NCBI RefSeq assembly: GCF_007859765.1
Contig: NZ_SIHJ01000002.1
Span: 744,001-808,000 of the forward strand
From: Posidoniimonas corsicana
GTDB taxonomy: Bacteria; Planctomycetota; Planctomycetia; Pirellulales; Lacipirellulaceae
Direction of reading: 5' to 3'
DNA length: 64,000 bases
The notes under the pieces are model-generated. The model searched no databases. It saw only the letters and a program-made list of their open reading frames with translations, and had not been told where the DNA came from. The first letter of the stretch is position 1. Every line of letters begins with the position of its first letter. The position numbers and the translations under genes were made by a program. Positions 17,263-26,663 of the stretch are shown piece after piece.

Positions 17263-18591
17263 TCAGCCGATGGCGCTATCGCGGGGCGGAGCGCCGATGG
17301 CGGACTCAACCGCTTCGGGCGCCTGGCGGACCTGTTTCATCAACGCCCGGATCGCCGCGCCGTAGTGGGCGATCGAATCCCGCCAGTCGCGGCAATCGGC
17401 GGCGGTCTGGCACTCCTCATCGAATGACGCCCAGTCGACTTTGGCGGCGCCGTTGTGCCCGGCGGTCGCCGAGCGCAGGCCCGACAGTTCCTGCACCACG
17501 CCCTGCAGGTGCTGGACCACCTGATCGCCGTTGCGGCAGTCGCAGTGCCGGTACGGAGCGCTTCCGTAAGGGCCGCCGAGCGTGTCCAGCCCAGGCGTCT
17601 GCCGCGGGTGGGTCGACCGGCCGAGCGCCCGCACAGCGGCGCCGCCCAGGCCGATTGCCGCCGCGACGGCGCCCCAGGTCTGCTGCTCCCGGATGCACCA
17701 GATCACCACCGCCAGGCAGACGCCGGTGACCGCCATCGCCAGCCAGCGCACCGGGTCGGACTGGTAGGATGCGCAGCACGGCTGGGTCGACCCCGACGCC
17801 TTTGACGCCTCGGGCGCGGCGCCCGCGGCTTCGTCGACGCGGACTACAATCACGGAGATGTTGTCCGGACCGCCCCGCAGGTTGGCCAGATCGACCAGGG
17901 TCTGAGCGGCGTCATCCGGCGGCATCGCGGAGAGCACGCCGCCGATTAGCTCGTCACCCACAACGCCGGTCAGGCCGTCGCTGCAGATCAGGTAGGCGTC
18001 GCCCGCCCGCAGATCGAACGGCCCCTCCAGGTCCACCTTCACAATCGGGTGTGGGCCGAGCGAGCGGGTGATGATGTTCTTGGGGATGCACGACGGGATC
18101 TCTTCCTCGGTCGTCTTACTCTCCTTGGCCAGCTCCCACACCAGACTGTGGTCGAAGGTCAGCTGCTCGAGCGCCAGCTCACGGAGACGGTAGACACGGC
18201 TGTCGCCTACATGGGCGATCAGCGCCGCGTCGCCCAGCACCAGCAGGTTGGCGCAGGTGGTGCCCATCCCGCGGAACTCGGGGCTGCTCTGGCCCTTGGC
18301 GTGGATCAGCCCATTGACCTTCTGCACCGCCTGCTGCAACGCCGCCGGAGCGGACCGGTCGCGGAGCATTTTGTACTCGTGCGGCACGTTCTTGACGGCC
18401 AGCTCGCTGGCCAGCTCGCCGGCCGCGTGGGCGCCCATCCCGTCCGCGACGATGAACAGGCTGCCGCGGCCGTTCGACTGGTCCGGGTCCGCAATGGCGA
18501 CCACCGCGTCCTGATTGTTCGAGCGCCGCATCCCTACATCCGACTTCACCGCATACTCGACACGGTAATTCGTAGAAGCGGGGACGGGCAT
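17263..18591 (-). CDS. PP2C-type Ser/Thr protein phosphatase with C-terminal membrane segments
   Basis: A 442-residue protein. The start at 18591 (MPVPASTNYRVEY) is chosen because the PP2C core begins at once. Metal-site motifs are RRSNNQDA, IVADGMGAHAAGE, AHVGDSRVYRLRE, SDGLTGVVGDELI and GGPDNISVIVV, so the enzyme should be active. Two hydrophobic segments follow (WLAMAVTGVCLAVVIWCI and TWGAVAAAIGLGGAAVRAL), then a cytoplasmic tail that may pair with a partner. It would remove phosphates placed by Hanks-type kinases, which are abundant in planctomycetes; no kinase gene is in the window. Only the phosphatase domain is family-supported, the tail is not recognised. Confidence 0.88.
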   Translation of the reverse strand: MPVPASTNYRVEYAVKSDVGMRRSNNQDAVVAIADPDQSNGRGSLFIVADGMGAHAAGELASELAVKNVPHEYKMLRDRSAPAALQQAVQKVNGLIHAKGQSSPEFRGMGTTCANLLVLGDAALIAHVGDSRVYRLRELALEQLTFDHSLVWELAKESKTTEEEIPSCIPKNIITRSLGPHPIVKVDLEGPFDLRAGDAYLICSDGLTGVVGDELIGGVLSAMPPDDAAQTLVDLANLRGGPDNISVIVVRVDEAAGAAPEASKASGSTQPCCASYQSDPVRWLAMAVTGVCLAVVIWCIREQQTWGAVAAAIGLGGAAVRALGRSTHPRQTPGLDTLGGPYGSAPYRHCDCRNGDQVVQHLQGVVQELSGLRSATAGHNGAAKVDWASFDEECQTAADCRDWRDSIAHYGAAIRALMKQVRQAPEAVESAIGAPPRDSAIG

Positions 18592-18829
18592 GTCGAAACG
18601 GCAGGATGGGCTGAAATCGGGCGGGAATCGCGGGGCTCGGGTCATTCTATCCTGGTCGGCCCCAGATAAACAACAACCATGCTGGCGCCGCCAGCGGGCG
18701 CCGCCAGCGGGCGCCGCCGCTAGCACGCTGCAGCATCGCCAGTCCGGCCCAAGGCGGTCTGGCCCGGCCTGGCGGGGGCGCCTATACTCCGCCGCCATTT
18801 GTCTGTTCCAGCGGCGACAGGAACCCCGC

Positions 18830-19471
18830 ATGGGCTACGCCCCACCACGACACCTTCCCCGTCTGCAGCCCGCCGTCACCCTTCTGCTGATCGGCGCGGT
18901 TCTGCTGCCCACCGGCTGCGTCCGGCGACGGCTGACGGTGCGCACCAACCCGCCGGGCGCCCTGCTGTACGTCGACAACCAGCAGATCGGCACCACCCCC
19001 TGCGGCGTCGACTTCACGTACTACGGCACCCGCGAGATCCGCGTGGTGAAAGCTGGCTACGAAACCAAGACCATCAACCAGCCGATCCCCACCCCCTGGT
19101 ACGAGATCCCCGGCATCGACTTCGTCAGCGAGAACCTGGTCCCCTGGCGGATCCGCGACGACCGCGTGGTAACAATCCCGATGTCGCCCCAGCGGATGAT
19201 CCCGACCGAAGAGCTCAAGGCACGAGGGCAGCAGCTGCGGATGCAGGCGAGCCAGCCGGTCGTCCAGGCCGGCGCGGTCATCGGCGCGCCGGTCGATCCG
19301 TTCGCCGGCTCCACCGCCTATCCGACAGGAGTCTCGCCGGCGCCGCCGAGCACGGCGCCGACCGTGACAACGCCGCCCGGCCAGCCGGTCATTATCGGCC
19401 CGCCCGCCGGGCAACCGGCCACGATGCAGCCTGCGTTCCCGCCGCCCGCCTTCCCGCCTCCGGCGATGTAG
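18830..19471 (+). CDS. PEGA-domain lipoprotein
   Basis: A 213-residue protein with a lipoprotein signal (VTLLLIGAVLLPTGC) starting at ATG 18830. It is followed by a PEGA domain (LTVRTNPPGALLYVDNQQIGTTPCGVDFTYYGTREIRV) and a proline- and alanine-rich tail ending in repeated PAFPPPAFPPPAM. PEGA domains occur in envelope proteins and may bind sugars or peptidoglycan. It is divergent from the PP2C gene. The Pro-rich tail suggests an extended spacer. Confidence 0.82.
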   Translation: MGYAPPRHLPRLQPAVTLLLIGAVLLPTGCVRRRLTVRTNPPGALLYVDNQQIGTTPCGVDFTYYGTREIRVVKAGYETKTINQPIPTPWYEIPGIDFVSENLVPWRIRDDRVVTIPMSPQRMIPTEELKARGQQLRMQASQPVVQAGAVIGAPVDPFAGSTAYPTGVSPAPPSTAPTVTTPPGQPVIIGPPAGQPATMQPAFPPPAFPPPAM

Positions 19472-19849
19472 CCGCGAAGGCCAACCGATGCCGCGTGATC
19501 GGTTGAGATCAGGCCTAATTGGGCGATCCGTAGGCCAGCGGTCTCCGACGGTGGTTGCTCACATTGGGAGTTGCCGGCGCCTACCACCGGTGTTCATCCC
19601 CCGCAGCAGCACCCTTATTTGACCTCGCTTGGTGGCCGGTTTCTACTCAAAAGTCGCGGCTGGGATCGGTAGCTCGATTCCAGTACCAAGGGGCCGGTCG
19701 CACGCCGGTTGACGATGCCCTGCCCTGTCCTCCACCGCCGCACCGAGCTCCGCTGGTCGACTGGCCTCGGTCTCCCGCGCCGCCTACCATTCAAAGCCGG
19801 CCAGCGTGTCGCCGGCGCCACTGACCCCACGCCATCTGAGGAGAGCCAG
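19472..19849. other. Intergenic region, no gene seen
   Basis: 378 bp between the PEGA lipoprotein and the PHA-system gene. Frames are short and lack protein-like composition. It probably holds the promoter of the 19850 gene, but no clear -35/-10 pair or hairpin with a T-run was found. Confidence 0.4.
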
Positions 19850-20170
19850 GTGTCGCAACCCGTGACTGTCAGCGTGCCCCACCAGTTGGGTCAAGCGGAG
19901 GCCCGGCGTCGAATCGAGGAGGGGTTCAACCAACTGCAGAGCCAGATGACCGGCGGCATGGGCGGGATGTTCACCTGGCAGAAGCGGTGGGAAGGCGACC
20001 GGCTGCACTTCGAGTCCGGCGCGCTCGGTCAGAAGCTCACCGGCCGGCTCGACGTGCAGGACGACGCCGTGCGGATCGAGGTCGACCTACCGGAGCTCCT
20101 CGCGGCCCTCGCGGACCGGATCTCAGCCAAACTCCGGCAGGCGGGGCAGAAGCTGCTGGAGAAGCGTTAA
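19850..20170 (+). CDS. Polyhydroxyalkanoic acid system family protein
   Basis: A 106-residue protein starting at GTG 19850 (V-S-Q-P-V-T-V-S-V-P-H-Q), preceded by GAGGAGA. The sequence QLGQAEARRRIEEGFNQL, then MFTWQKRWEGDRLHFESGA and a helical end DRISAKLRQAGQKLLEK fits the small PHA_gran_rgn family found near polyester genes. No PHA synthase lies in the window, so the family name should not be read as proof of polyester storage. It stands alone between unrelated genes. Confidence 0.72.
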   Translation: MSQPVTVSVPHQLGQAEARRRIEEGFNQLQSQMTGGMGGMFTWQKRWEGDRLHFESGALGQKLTGRLDVQDDAVRIEVDLPELLAALADRISAKLRQAGQKLLEKR

Positions 20171-20277
20171 TATCCCTCGCGCCGCCCTTCCCACAGTGGG
20201 AAGCCTTCTCAGAGCGATTATCGCGTCCTCGAACCCTGGCACGCTGCTTGCGAGGATGCCCGACCGTGAGCGGCGTG

Positions 20278-21261
20278 CTACTCGGCCCGCCGCGGCCGGC
20301 CCTGGGCCTCACGGCGTTCGGCGATCGCCTGCTTGACGTGCTCGCGGCGGCGGCGGCGGGTGGCTGGGTCGTTCAGGTAGTCGGCGAACTCGTCGCGAAG
20401 GAACTTGCGGTAGCTAGGATCCGTGTCGAGGCCGCGGAGCCGCAGGTACACCCGCGGGTTGAGCGGCAGCCGGTAGAGCTGCGACGCGACCCAGCACCGC
20501 CAATCGTACTCGACCACCTGGTCCAGGATCACCAGCGGGTTTGAGGTGCAGTTGTTCGTGCTGCACAGGCGGACCATGTAGTAGGGCTCGGTCATGCGGG
20601 CCTGGTCGCTCCGCTGCAGGGCCTTGAGCAGCAGGTTCCGCTCCTCTTCCGGACGCAGCCCGAGCGGCGCCGACTCGACGACGTACTGCCCCTCGACCGC
20701 GATCCGCTCGAACACCATCTCCTCGGTGGTGAGGAACCGGTGGGCGCAGATCATCTCGCCCAGCACCGCGTCCCGCAGGTTGAACACCACGCCCGGCGGG
20801 CCGGTCGCCTCGACCGAGTAGACGAGGTCGTGCGTCAGGTGGGCCGGCTCGCCCGAGGCGTCGCCGCCGTTCGGGTAAAGGCGCACCGGCTGATCCTCGG
20901 CAAAGAGGAACCGGCACTGCACGTGGTTGAGCACCGGGATGGTCCGCTTGGGCAGGCCTGTCTTGCGGAACCGGGTCTCCGGGCCGCGCTCGCCGCGGCG
21001 GGTCTTGGGCGCCGAGAAGTTGTAGGACTGCCCGCACACCTGCCGCACGCCCGCCAGCGGGACCACCGCCCGCCAGTAGGCGCCCGCGTGCCGGAAGTAG
21101 TCGAACGTAACGCACTCCGCGTCGTCGGCGATCGGGGCCACCGCCGCGATCGAGTGCCGCCCATTGTCCGCCGCCTGCTGGCCGCGGTACCGCGACCAGC
21201 GGGGCATCACGAGCTGGGCGGCTTCGGCCGGTTCGGGTCGCGTTGTAGAACTGCTCGACAT
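20278..21261 (-). CDS. DUF4105/Lnb-like hypothetical protein
   Basis: A 327-residue protein, start taken at ATG 21261 (MSSSSTTRPEP); an upstream ATG at 21294 would add 11 residues. Residues about 50-210 are mainly beta (FDYFRHAGAYWRAVVPL and HVQCRFLFAEDQP). A helix follows (RPEEERNLLLKALQRSD), then a stretch LCSTNNCTSNPLVILDQV that recalls the catalytic-cysteine region of DUF4105 proteins such as Lnb. The C-terminus is a charged helix. It is downstream of mlaD with 46 bp between, at the end of the presumed operon. The family assignment is tentative; an envelope role is inferred from the neighbours. Confidence 0.5.
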   Translation of the reverse strand: MSSSSTTRPEPAEAAQLVMPRWSRYRGQQAADNGRHSIAAVAPIADDAECVTFDYFRHAGAYWRAVVPLAGVRQVCGQSYNFSAPKTRRGERGPETRFRKTGLPKRTIPVLNHVQCRFLFAEDQPVRLYPNGGDASGEPAHLTHDLVYSVEATGPPGVVFNLRDAVLGEMICAHRFLTTEEMVFERIAVEGQYVVESAPLGLRPEEERNLLLKALQRSDQARMTEPYYMVRLCSTNNCTSNPLVILDQVVEYDWRCWVASQLYRLPLNPRVYLRLRGLDTDPSYRKFLRDEFADYLNDPATRRRRREHVKQAIAERREAQGRPRRAE

Positions 21262-21307
21262 GAATGACAGCGCTGCTCCGGGTCGGCCGCCCAACCCTGC
21301 GGGACAG

Positions 21308-22420
21308 CTACTTGATCCCCGGCCCCGGATTGATAGCCCCGCGGAGGATGCTGCCGGGCTCGCGGGCCACTTTGTCGGTCACGACGCGCACGTCGTTCAG
21401 GATCGGGCGGAGCTGCTTGGCGAGCTCGTTGATGCGGACGATCGTCTGGTTGGCGTTGTAGACGGTCGTGTTGAGGTTGTCGTACAGCTCCCGCTCGTTG
21501 ACGATCCGGCCGAGGCTCCCCTCGCCGTTGTTGAGCGACGCCGCAAAGCGGCGGGCGTCGGCCAGCACCAGGTCCAGGTTCTCCAGGCTGCTGGTCAGCA
21601 GCTGCACCAGCTCGGCGCCCTTCTCGCCGAGCGGCTCGGTGAGGGCCTCGATGTTCTTGAGGTTGGCCGTAGCGCTGATCACGGCGCTGTCCAGCGAGCG
21701 GAAAGTGTTGTCCGCGGTCGAAGCCGCGTCCCGCAGGTTGGCGATCAGCTCGGGGAAGTCCCGCAACGCCTGACGGAGCCGCTCCTGCGAGTCGTCCTCG
21801 CCGACCACCGCGTTGACCGAGTTCATCGTGGCGGTGAAGGCGATGGCCGCCTCGTCGAGGTGCGTGATCATCTGGCTGAGCTCGTCGCCGCTGAGGTCAT
21901 CGCCCAGGGCGCCGTTGATCCGCTCGGCAAGCAGCGTGACGGAGTCGCCCGCCCGGCCCAGCGACTGGATGGCCGGCGCGACCTCCACCTGCAGCTCGGT
22001 CAGCGCGGCCAGCGGGTCGGGCGCCGACTCGGCGCGGATGAACATCTCGGGCACCACGGGCGTGGGGTCGCCGTTGGGGTCCTGCGTGAAGTCGATCACG
22101 GCGTCGCCGAACAGCGAGCTCGGTCGGATCTGCGCCTCGTCGCTCACCAGCACCGGGTTGTCGGGCGTGACCTTGGCGGTGATCAGCACGCCGCCACGGA
22201 CCGGCTCGACGCTCTCGACACGGCCGATCAGCACGCCGTCGCGGCGGACCGGCGTGTTGCGGCCGACGCCCGGCGCGCGGGTGGCCTGGATCTTGACGGT
22301 CCGCTGCCCGCCGCCCAGTGAGAACGACAGCGGCGTGTTCAGGCCGATCAGCACGAAGAGCACGATGGGCGCCGCGATCGCGATCGCGCCGACGCCCAGC
22401 TTGAGTTGGCGGTCGTCCAT
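21308..22420 (-). CDS. mlaD: MlaD/MCE-domain lipid-transport protein
   Basis: A 370-residue protein with one N-terminal membrane helix (LGVGAIAIAAPIVLFVLIGL) and an MCE domain (VKIQATRAPGVGRNTPVRRDGVLIGRVESVE, then SDEAQIRPSSLFGDAVIDF). A long helical region with regularly spaced leucines follows. It is longer than E. coli MlaD (about 180 residues), as in MCE proteins that form extended tubes. It would bind phospholipid in the periplasm and work with the MlaE permease and MlaF ATPase encoded just upstream, 39 bp away on the same strand. Confidence 0.88.
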   Translation of the reverse strand: MDDRQLKLGVGAIAIAAPIVLFVLIGLNTPLSFSLGGGQRTVKIQATRAPGVGRNTPVRRDGVLIGRVESVEPVRGGVLITAKVTPDNPVLVSDEAQIRPSSLFGDAVIDFTQDPNGDPTPVVPEMFIRAESAPDPLAALTELQVEVAPAIQSLGRAGDSVTLLAERINGALGDDLSGDELSQMITHLDEAAIAFTATMNSVNAVVGEDDSQERLRQALRDFPELIANLRDAASTADNTFRSLDSAVISATANLKNIEALTEPLGEKGAELVQLLTSSLENLDLVLADARRFAASLNNGEGSLGRIVNERELYDNLNTTVYNANQTIVRINELAKQLRPILNDVRVVTDKVAREPGSILRGAINPGPGIK

Positions 22421-22459
22421 GACGTATGGCCTTGGTGTGTTGGTGTTGGTCGCGGCGGG

Positions 22460-23272
22460 TCAGCCCTGGGCCGCCCGCATCTCTTCGAGCCGCTCGCCCG
22501 CCTCGCCGCGGACAAACTGGCTGACGCGGCGGTCGTCGCACCGCATGATCTCGTCGGGGGTCCCGTCGAACAGGATCTGGGGCTCGTCGGCCCCCAGCCG
22601 GCTCACCGGGTAAAGCATCACGATCCGGTCGGCCACCTTGCAGGCGCTGTGCATGTCGTGCGTGACGACCACGCTGGTCACGCCGCGGCGGTCGCGGGTC
22701 CGCATGATCAGCTCGTTGATGACGTCGCTCATGATCGGGTCGAGGCCGGTGGTGGGCTCGTCGTACAGCAGCACCTCGGGCGAGTTGGCCAGCGCCCGCG
22801 CCAGCCCGACCCGCTTCCGCATGCCGCCGGACAGCTCGGCCGGCTTCTTGAGCATCACACTGGCGGGCAGGCCCACCTCGGCCAGCCGCTCGGCGACCAC
22901 CTCGTAGGCCTCCTCGCGGTCCATGCGGTGCTGGTCGCGGAGCGGGAACGCAACGTTGTCGGCGATCGACATGCTGTCGAACAGCGCCGCGTTCTGAAAC
23001 ACAAAGCCCAGCCGCCGCCGCAGCTCGGTGATCTTCCGCTCTCCGAGCCTAGCGATGGGCGCCCCCTCGAACGAGACCACCCCGCGGGTGGGCTGCACCA
23101 GCCGGATGAGGGTCTTGAGCAGCACGGTCTTGCCGCAGCCGCTCTCGCCAATCACGGCCAGCGTCTCGCCCGGCGCGGCCGCCACCGTGACGTCACGCAG
23201 CACGGTCTGGCGGCCGAACGTCACGGTGACGTTTGTCGCGGCGATCTTGGCGGGCTGCGTGGCGGCGACCAT
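22460..23272 (-). CDS. mlaF: ABC transporter ATPase of phospholipid transport system
   Basis: A 270-residue ABC ATPase with Walker A GESGCGKT, signature LSGGMRKRVGLARAL, Walker B VLLYDEPTTGLDP and switch histidine VVTHDM. The GMRKR variant of the signature is typical of MlaF/Ttg2A. The ATG shares one base with the stop of mlaE (TGATG at 23270-23274), so the two are translated together. A frame open far upstream is a shadow of mlaE; the start here follows the overlap and the usual family length. Confidence 0.93.
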   Translation of the reverse strand: MVAATQPAKIAATNVTVTFGRQTVLRDVTVAAAPGETLAVIGESGCGKTVLLKTLIRLVQPTRGVVSFEGAPIARLGERKITELRRRLGFVFQNAALFDSMSIADNVAFPLRDQHRMDREEAYEVVAERLAEVGLPASVMLKKPAELSGGMRKRVGLARALANSPEVLLYDEPTTGLDPIMSDVINELIMRTRDRRGVTSVVVTHDMHSACKVADRIVMLYPVSRLGADEPQILFDGTPDEIMRCDDRRVSQFVRGEAGERLEEMRAAQG

Positions 23273-24135
23273 CACATCGCCTCCTCGGGCCAGACCAGGA
23301 AGTAGATGTTGTCCAGCATGATGCTGAGCCCGAGGTCCATCACCAGGATCACCACGAACGACTGCACGAACGCGATGGTCGAGGCGCGGCCCACGCCCTC
23401 GGCGCCCGGGTCGCAGTTGAAGCCGCGGTAGCAGCTGATGATGGCGATCGCGCCGCCGAAGAAGAAGCTCTTGATCACGCCGTACCACACGTCCCAGGCG
23501 CCGGCGGCCTCGTTGGCGTTGTTGAAGTAGAAGAACGAGTCGACGTCGTACACGTAGATGCAGTAGTAGGCGCCGCCCGCCACGCCCATCAGCATCGCCA
23601 TGATGGTCAGCGCGGGGATCATCAGCAAACAGGCCAAGAGCCGCGGCGCGACCAGGTACCGCAGCGGGTTGGCGCCGAGCGACTCGAGCGCGTCGATCTG
23701 CTCGGTCACGCGCATCGTGCCCAGCTCCGCGGCGATCGAGCTGCCGATCCGCCCCGCCAGCATCGTGGCCGCCAGCACCGGGCCCAGCTCGCGGTACATC
23801 GACAGGTTGATCATCGCCCCGAGGCGGGTCTCCATGCCGAAAGTGCGGAACTGGTAATACGCCTGCACTGCCAGCACCATGCCGATGAAGGTCCCCGTCA
23901 GGGCCACCACCGGCAGGCTCCGCACGCCGATCTGGTACAGGCTGACAAGCAGCGTTTCGGCGTTGGGCAGCCGGGTGACGGTCCAGCGCACCGTCCGAGC
24001 GCCGAACAGCACGATGTCGCCCACGCTCTCGACCGTGTTGAGCACCACGTCGCCCAGGTCGATCAGCGAGTCGCGCACGCCCTGCACAATGCCCGGCGGG
24101 CGGTGGGCGGCGGTTTCTCTCTCGGCGGTCGACAT
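23272..24135 (-). CDS. mlaE: MlaE-family permease
   Basis: A 287-residue membrane protein of the MlaE/Ttg2B family. The signature GTFIGMVLAVQAYYQFRTFG and the conserved SMYRELGPVLAATMLAGRIGSS and ELGTMRVTEQIDALESLG blocks are all present, with about five membrane segments. The start at 24135 (MSTAERE) is preferred over 24180, which only adds an Arg-rich stretch. It would move phospholipid across the inner membrane with MlaF and MlaD. MlaB and MlaC are absent from this neighbourhood. Confidence 0.92.
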   Translation of the reverse strand: MSTAERETAAHRPPGIVQGVRDSLIDLGDVVLNTVESVGDIVLFGARTVRWTVTRLPNAETLLVSLYQIGVRSLPVVALTGTFIGMVLAVQAYYQFRTFGMETRLGAMINLSMYRELGPVLAATMLAGRIGSSIAAELGTMRVTEQIDALESLGANPLRYLVAPRLLACLLMIPALTIMAMLMGVAGGAYYCIYVYDVDSFFYFNNANEAAGAWDVWYGVIKSFFFGGAIAIISCYRGFNCDPGAEGVGRASTIAFVQSFVVILVMDLGLSIMLDNIYFLVWPEEAM

Positions 24136-24300
24136 CCGTGGCTCCGGTCGTGGACGGCGCGCACGGGCGCCTGTCATCAAGCATCGACTTTAACGGTTGC
24201 GGGGCTTGAGGGAAGCTTAACGCCCGCCCGGCGCCAGCATTGCCAGCGTGGTCGGGCCCCGCATCGGGTCTCCTGCATCCTCTATAGCAGCCCCGGGCCG

Positions 24301-24633
24301 CTAGCCGAATAGCGTGATGAACCACGCCCAGGCGATGGCCACGTACAGCAGCACCCGCACCGTGCGTCCGTTGGTCAGGAAGCGGAGCACGCGGCGGAAC
24401 ACCTCGGGGTGCTCGCGCCACGCCCACAGCAGGTCGGGCACCACCAGCCAGGCGGTGAGCGCCAGCAGGATGATGAGCCAGCCCGCCTTGGTCACCAGCG
24501 AGACCAGCGGCGCAGCCAGCAGCACGCCCAGCACAAACACCACCGCGACGATAATCATCCCCCGCGACGACCGCCACCACGGGCGGGGAGGTTCGGCCGC
24601 GGTGTCGCCGGTGGGTTTTGCGTCAGTGCTCAT
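24301..24633 (-). CDS. Small membrane protein, unknown function
   Basis: 110 residues from ATG 24633, with three hydrophobic segments (MIIVAVVFVLGVLLAAPLV, WLIILLALTAWLVVPDLLW and VLLYVAIAWAWFITLFG). There are no recognised motifs. Its start lies inside the 3' end of the larger membrane-protein gene (11-bp overlap), so the pair is probably translationally coupled. They precede mlaE on the same strand by about 165 bp. Confidence 0.62.
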   Translation of the reverse strand: MSTDAKPTGDTAAEPPRPWWRSSRGMIIVAVVFVLGVLLAAPLVSLVTKAGWLIILLALTAWLVVPDLLWAWREHPEVFRRVLRFLTNGRTVRVLLYVAIAWAWFITLFG

Positions 24634-25234
24634 CGCGCCGCTCCCCAAGGCGATCGGCGATCAAGGTCAGCGTGTACAGCACACCGGCGTTCAAGGTGAT
24701 CAGCGCTGGGGTCGACATCGCGCTCAGCGTCCCAAACCAAAAACCGGCAAACCCGCCGCCGTACATCCGCATTCCCCCCTGCGCAAGCTGGGCGAAGATC
24801 GCAACCACCACGCCCATCGCGCAGACCACGCCCACCAGCATCAGCGCCAGCGCAAACCGGCGGAGGCCGGTCAGCATCAGCCTGGTCCCGTAGTCGCGCG
24901 GCGGCGGCCCGGGCCGCCGCGCGGCCGCTTGGAACTCGTTGTGCGGCTCGCTCATCACGGGCGTCACTTCCGATCGGAACCCCGGCGGCGGGGTGTAGCC
25001 GAGCGGCGGCCGCTCCACCAAGAACACCGGCCCCACCCACCAGCAGAAGAACACGCTGAACACCATCAGCCAGGTGGCGTTCATCGACAGCCCGCCCAAC
25101 TCGCGGACCCAGGCCAGCACAAACAGCACCACGAACAGCGTGATGATGTTCCACCGCCACCACGGCCGCCGCTCGCGTTTGGCGGGCGGCGGGGCCTCGG
25201 GGGCGTCATCGTCAAACGGGCTGGCGTCGGGCAT
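24623..25234 (-). CDS. Membrane protein, unknown function
   Basis: About 203 residues from ATG 25234 (MPDASPFDDDAPEAPPPAKRERRPWWRW); the frame also opens at 25333. An acidic, proline-rich N-terminus is followed by about four hydrophobic segments (NIITLFVVLFVLAWV, WLMVFSVFFCWWVGPVFLV, FALALMLVGVVCAMGVVVAIFA and TPALITLNAGVLYTLTLIA). No family is recognised. It heads the minus-strand run that leads through a small membrane protein into mlaE-mlaF-mlaD, which hints at an envelope role. Confidence 0.62.
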   Translation of the reverse strand: MPDASPFDDDAPEAPPPAKRERRPWWRWNIITLFVVLFVLAWVRELGGLSMNATWLMVFSVFFCWWVGPVFLVERPPLGYTPPPGFRSEVTPVMSEPHNEFQAAARRPGPPPRDYGTRLMLTGLRRFALALMLVGVVCAMGVVVAIFAQLAQGGMRMYGGGFAGFWFGTLSAMSTPALITLNAGVLYTLTLIADRLGERRDEH

Positions 25235-25385
25235 GTCGGGCGGGTCTACCGGGCGGAGAGGCTCAGCCCCGATTATACCGCCTGGCGGCCCGGCGGTCGC
25301 TCCGGGCGGCGCGGCCGATGCACTGCCAAGCATGGATGCGCCGGCGTAAGGCGTGAAACAGCGGTCGCCGCGAATAATGGGTGGA

Positions 25386-26447
25386 TCATGGCTTCCAGGT
25401 GAAGCGAGCGTAGCGAGTATTTGGAGGGACGATGTCCAGTTCCTTCCATCCTTGCTCTGTTTCGAGCATAACCTTCGGGCCCCCCTTGCTTGGATCTGGA
25501 AAAGAACGAGTCACAAACCCATCGGGAGACCATGTTGGGTCATCACCACGGCCAGCTCTTCGTTTGTTCCTCCCGTCGCTACCGACAACCCAGACGTGCC
25601 AGGACTCTGAGATCAACTCATCTCTCTGGGGGTTCTGCTCTCCAGTGAATCGGCTCAGGTGGACCATCTCAACCCCTTCCCAGTGGGCAATCCATTTGCC
25701 GTCGGGAGACCAGGCGGGAACCTTTTGCTCGATGGGCGCATTGATCGCCTCGCTATAGGCAGTCACGACCGGCGAGATTGGTTTAGCTTGACTCCCATCT
25801 AGGTTGCTCACCCAAATCCTGAAGCCGCCACTCCGATTCGAGACGAATGCCACCTTGCTCCCGTTAGGAGAGACTACGGGCATCGAGTTGCTGAAGGCCA
25901 TCTGCTCTGGATCACTAAAGAGTCGCCTGGATTCCAGCGTCTCCGTGTTCATGATCCGCAACTGGCTATTCCTGGTAGGGTCCTCCCCTCCTTCCGTGAA
26001 CATCCAGACGATGTGCTTAGAGTCGGGCGCCCATGAAGGCAGGAGATTATTCCCCGCTTCCGTGAGCAGTCTAGACTCCTGCCCTTGAGGATCAGTCAGC
26101 CAGAGACCCATCCCCTTCTCATGTTGCTGAACGTAGACGACTTTCTCGCCGTCTGGAGACCAGGCTGGATGGATGCAATCAAGTGAGCCGTCCGTGAGCT
26201 GGCGTTTTGCCGTACTATCCTCCTGCATGGAATAGAGTTGCAGCGTGTTACTTGAGTCGGCATGGCTGACAATGAGCTCACGCAAGTCCGGTTTCAACTC
26301 GAGCCCAGCAATCGCATCCTGCGCCGCCAACCGAGAATTGCATTGGAAACAAACAAAGCCGGCCACGATTGCCGCCTTGAGACAGACCGGCGGGTAGAAT
26401 TGCCGCCCCCGTTCAGGCATGCTCTTCCGTGGTCTCATACTGCTCAT
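25386..26447 (-). CDS. TolB-like beta-propeller (PD40 repeat) secreted protein
   Basis: About 353 residues. A hydrophobic stretch KAAIVAGFVCFQCNSRLAAQ after a basic N-terminus looks like a signal peptide. At least four PD40/WD40-like blades are visible through the repeated WSPDG motif (HPAWSPDGEKVVYV, PSWAPDSKHIVW, PVVSPNGSKVAFVSN, PAWSPDGKWIAHWEG, PTWSPDGFV). These resemble the propeller of TolB but no TolB N-terminal domain is present. Composition is less GC-rich than most neighbours. Start choices at 26483, 26447 and 26420 are all possible. It lies 216 bp downstream of the GH43 gene on the same strand and may be co-expressed; the function is not known. Confidence 0.72.
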   Translation of the reverse strand: MSSMRPRKSMPERGRQFYPPVCLKAAIVAGFVCFQCNSRLAAQDAIAGLELKPDLRELIVSHADSSNTLQLYSMQEDSTAKRQLTDGSLDCIHPAWSPDGEKVVYVQQHEKGMGLWLTDPQGQESRLLTEAGNNLLPSWAPDSKHIVWMFTEGGEDPTRNSQLRIMNTETLESRRLFSDPEQMAFSNSMPVVSPNGSKVAFVSNRSGGFRIWVSNLDGSQAKPISPVVTAYSEAINAPIEQKVPAWSPDGKWIAHWEGVEMVHLSRFTGEQNPQRDELISESWHVWVVGSDGRNKRRAGRGDDPTWSPDGFVTRSFPDPSKGGPKVMLETEQGWKELDIVPPNTRYARFTWKP

Positions 26448-26663
26448 CTGCCCTGCACTTGACTGAGTCTTCGCGGCCGACAATGAGGTAGCCCCACACC
26501 ACCCCCGCTAGCCGGATCGGTTTAAACTCCGCCGTTCGCGTGCACTTCGTCCTGCCCATCGATCACGTACTCAGTCACCGGTGCGAGGACGCCTTCGTTC
26601 TCCACCCAGAATGCAAGCGCGGCTTACGACCGAACCTTGACCGGCGGCGCCCACCGCAAGCCG

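Noticed and set aside
26520-26625. A short minus-strand stretch that reads ALAFWVENEGVLAPVTEYV
   Set aside because: It is only about 33 codons between stops and could be chance; no start or neighbour supports a gene fragment.
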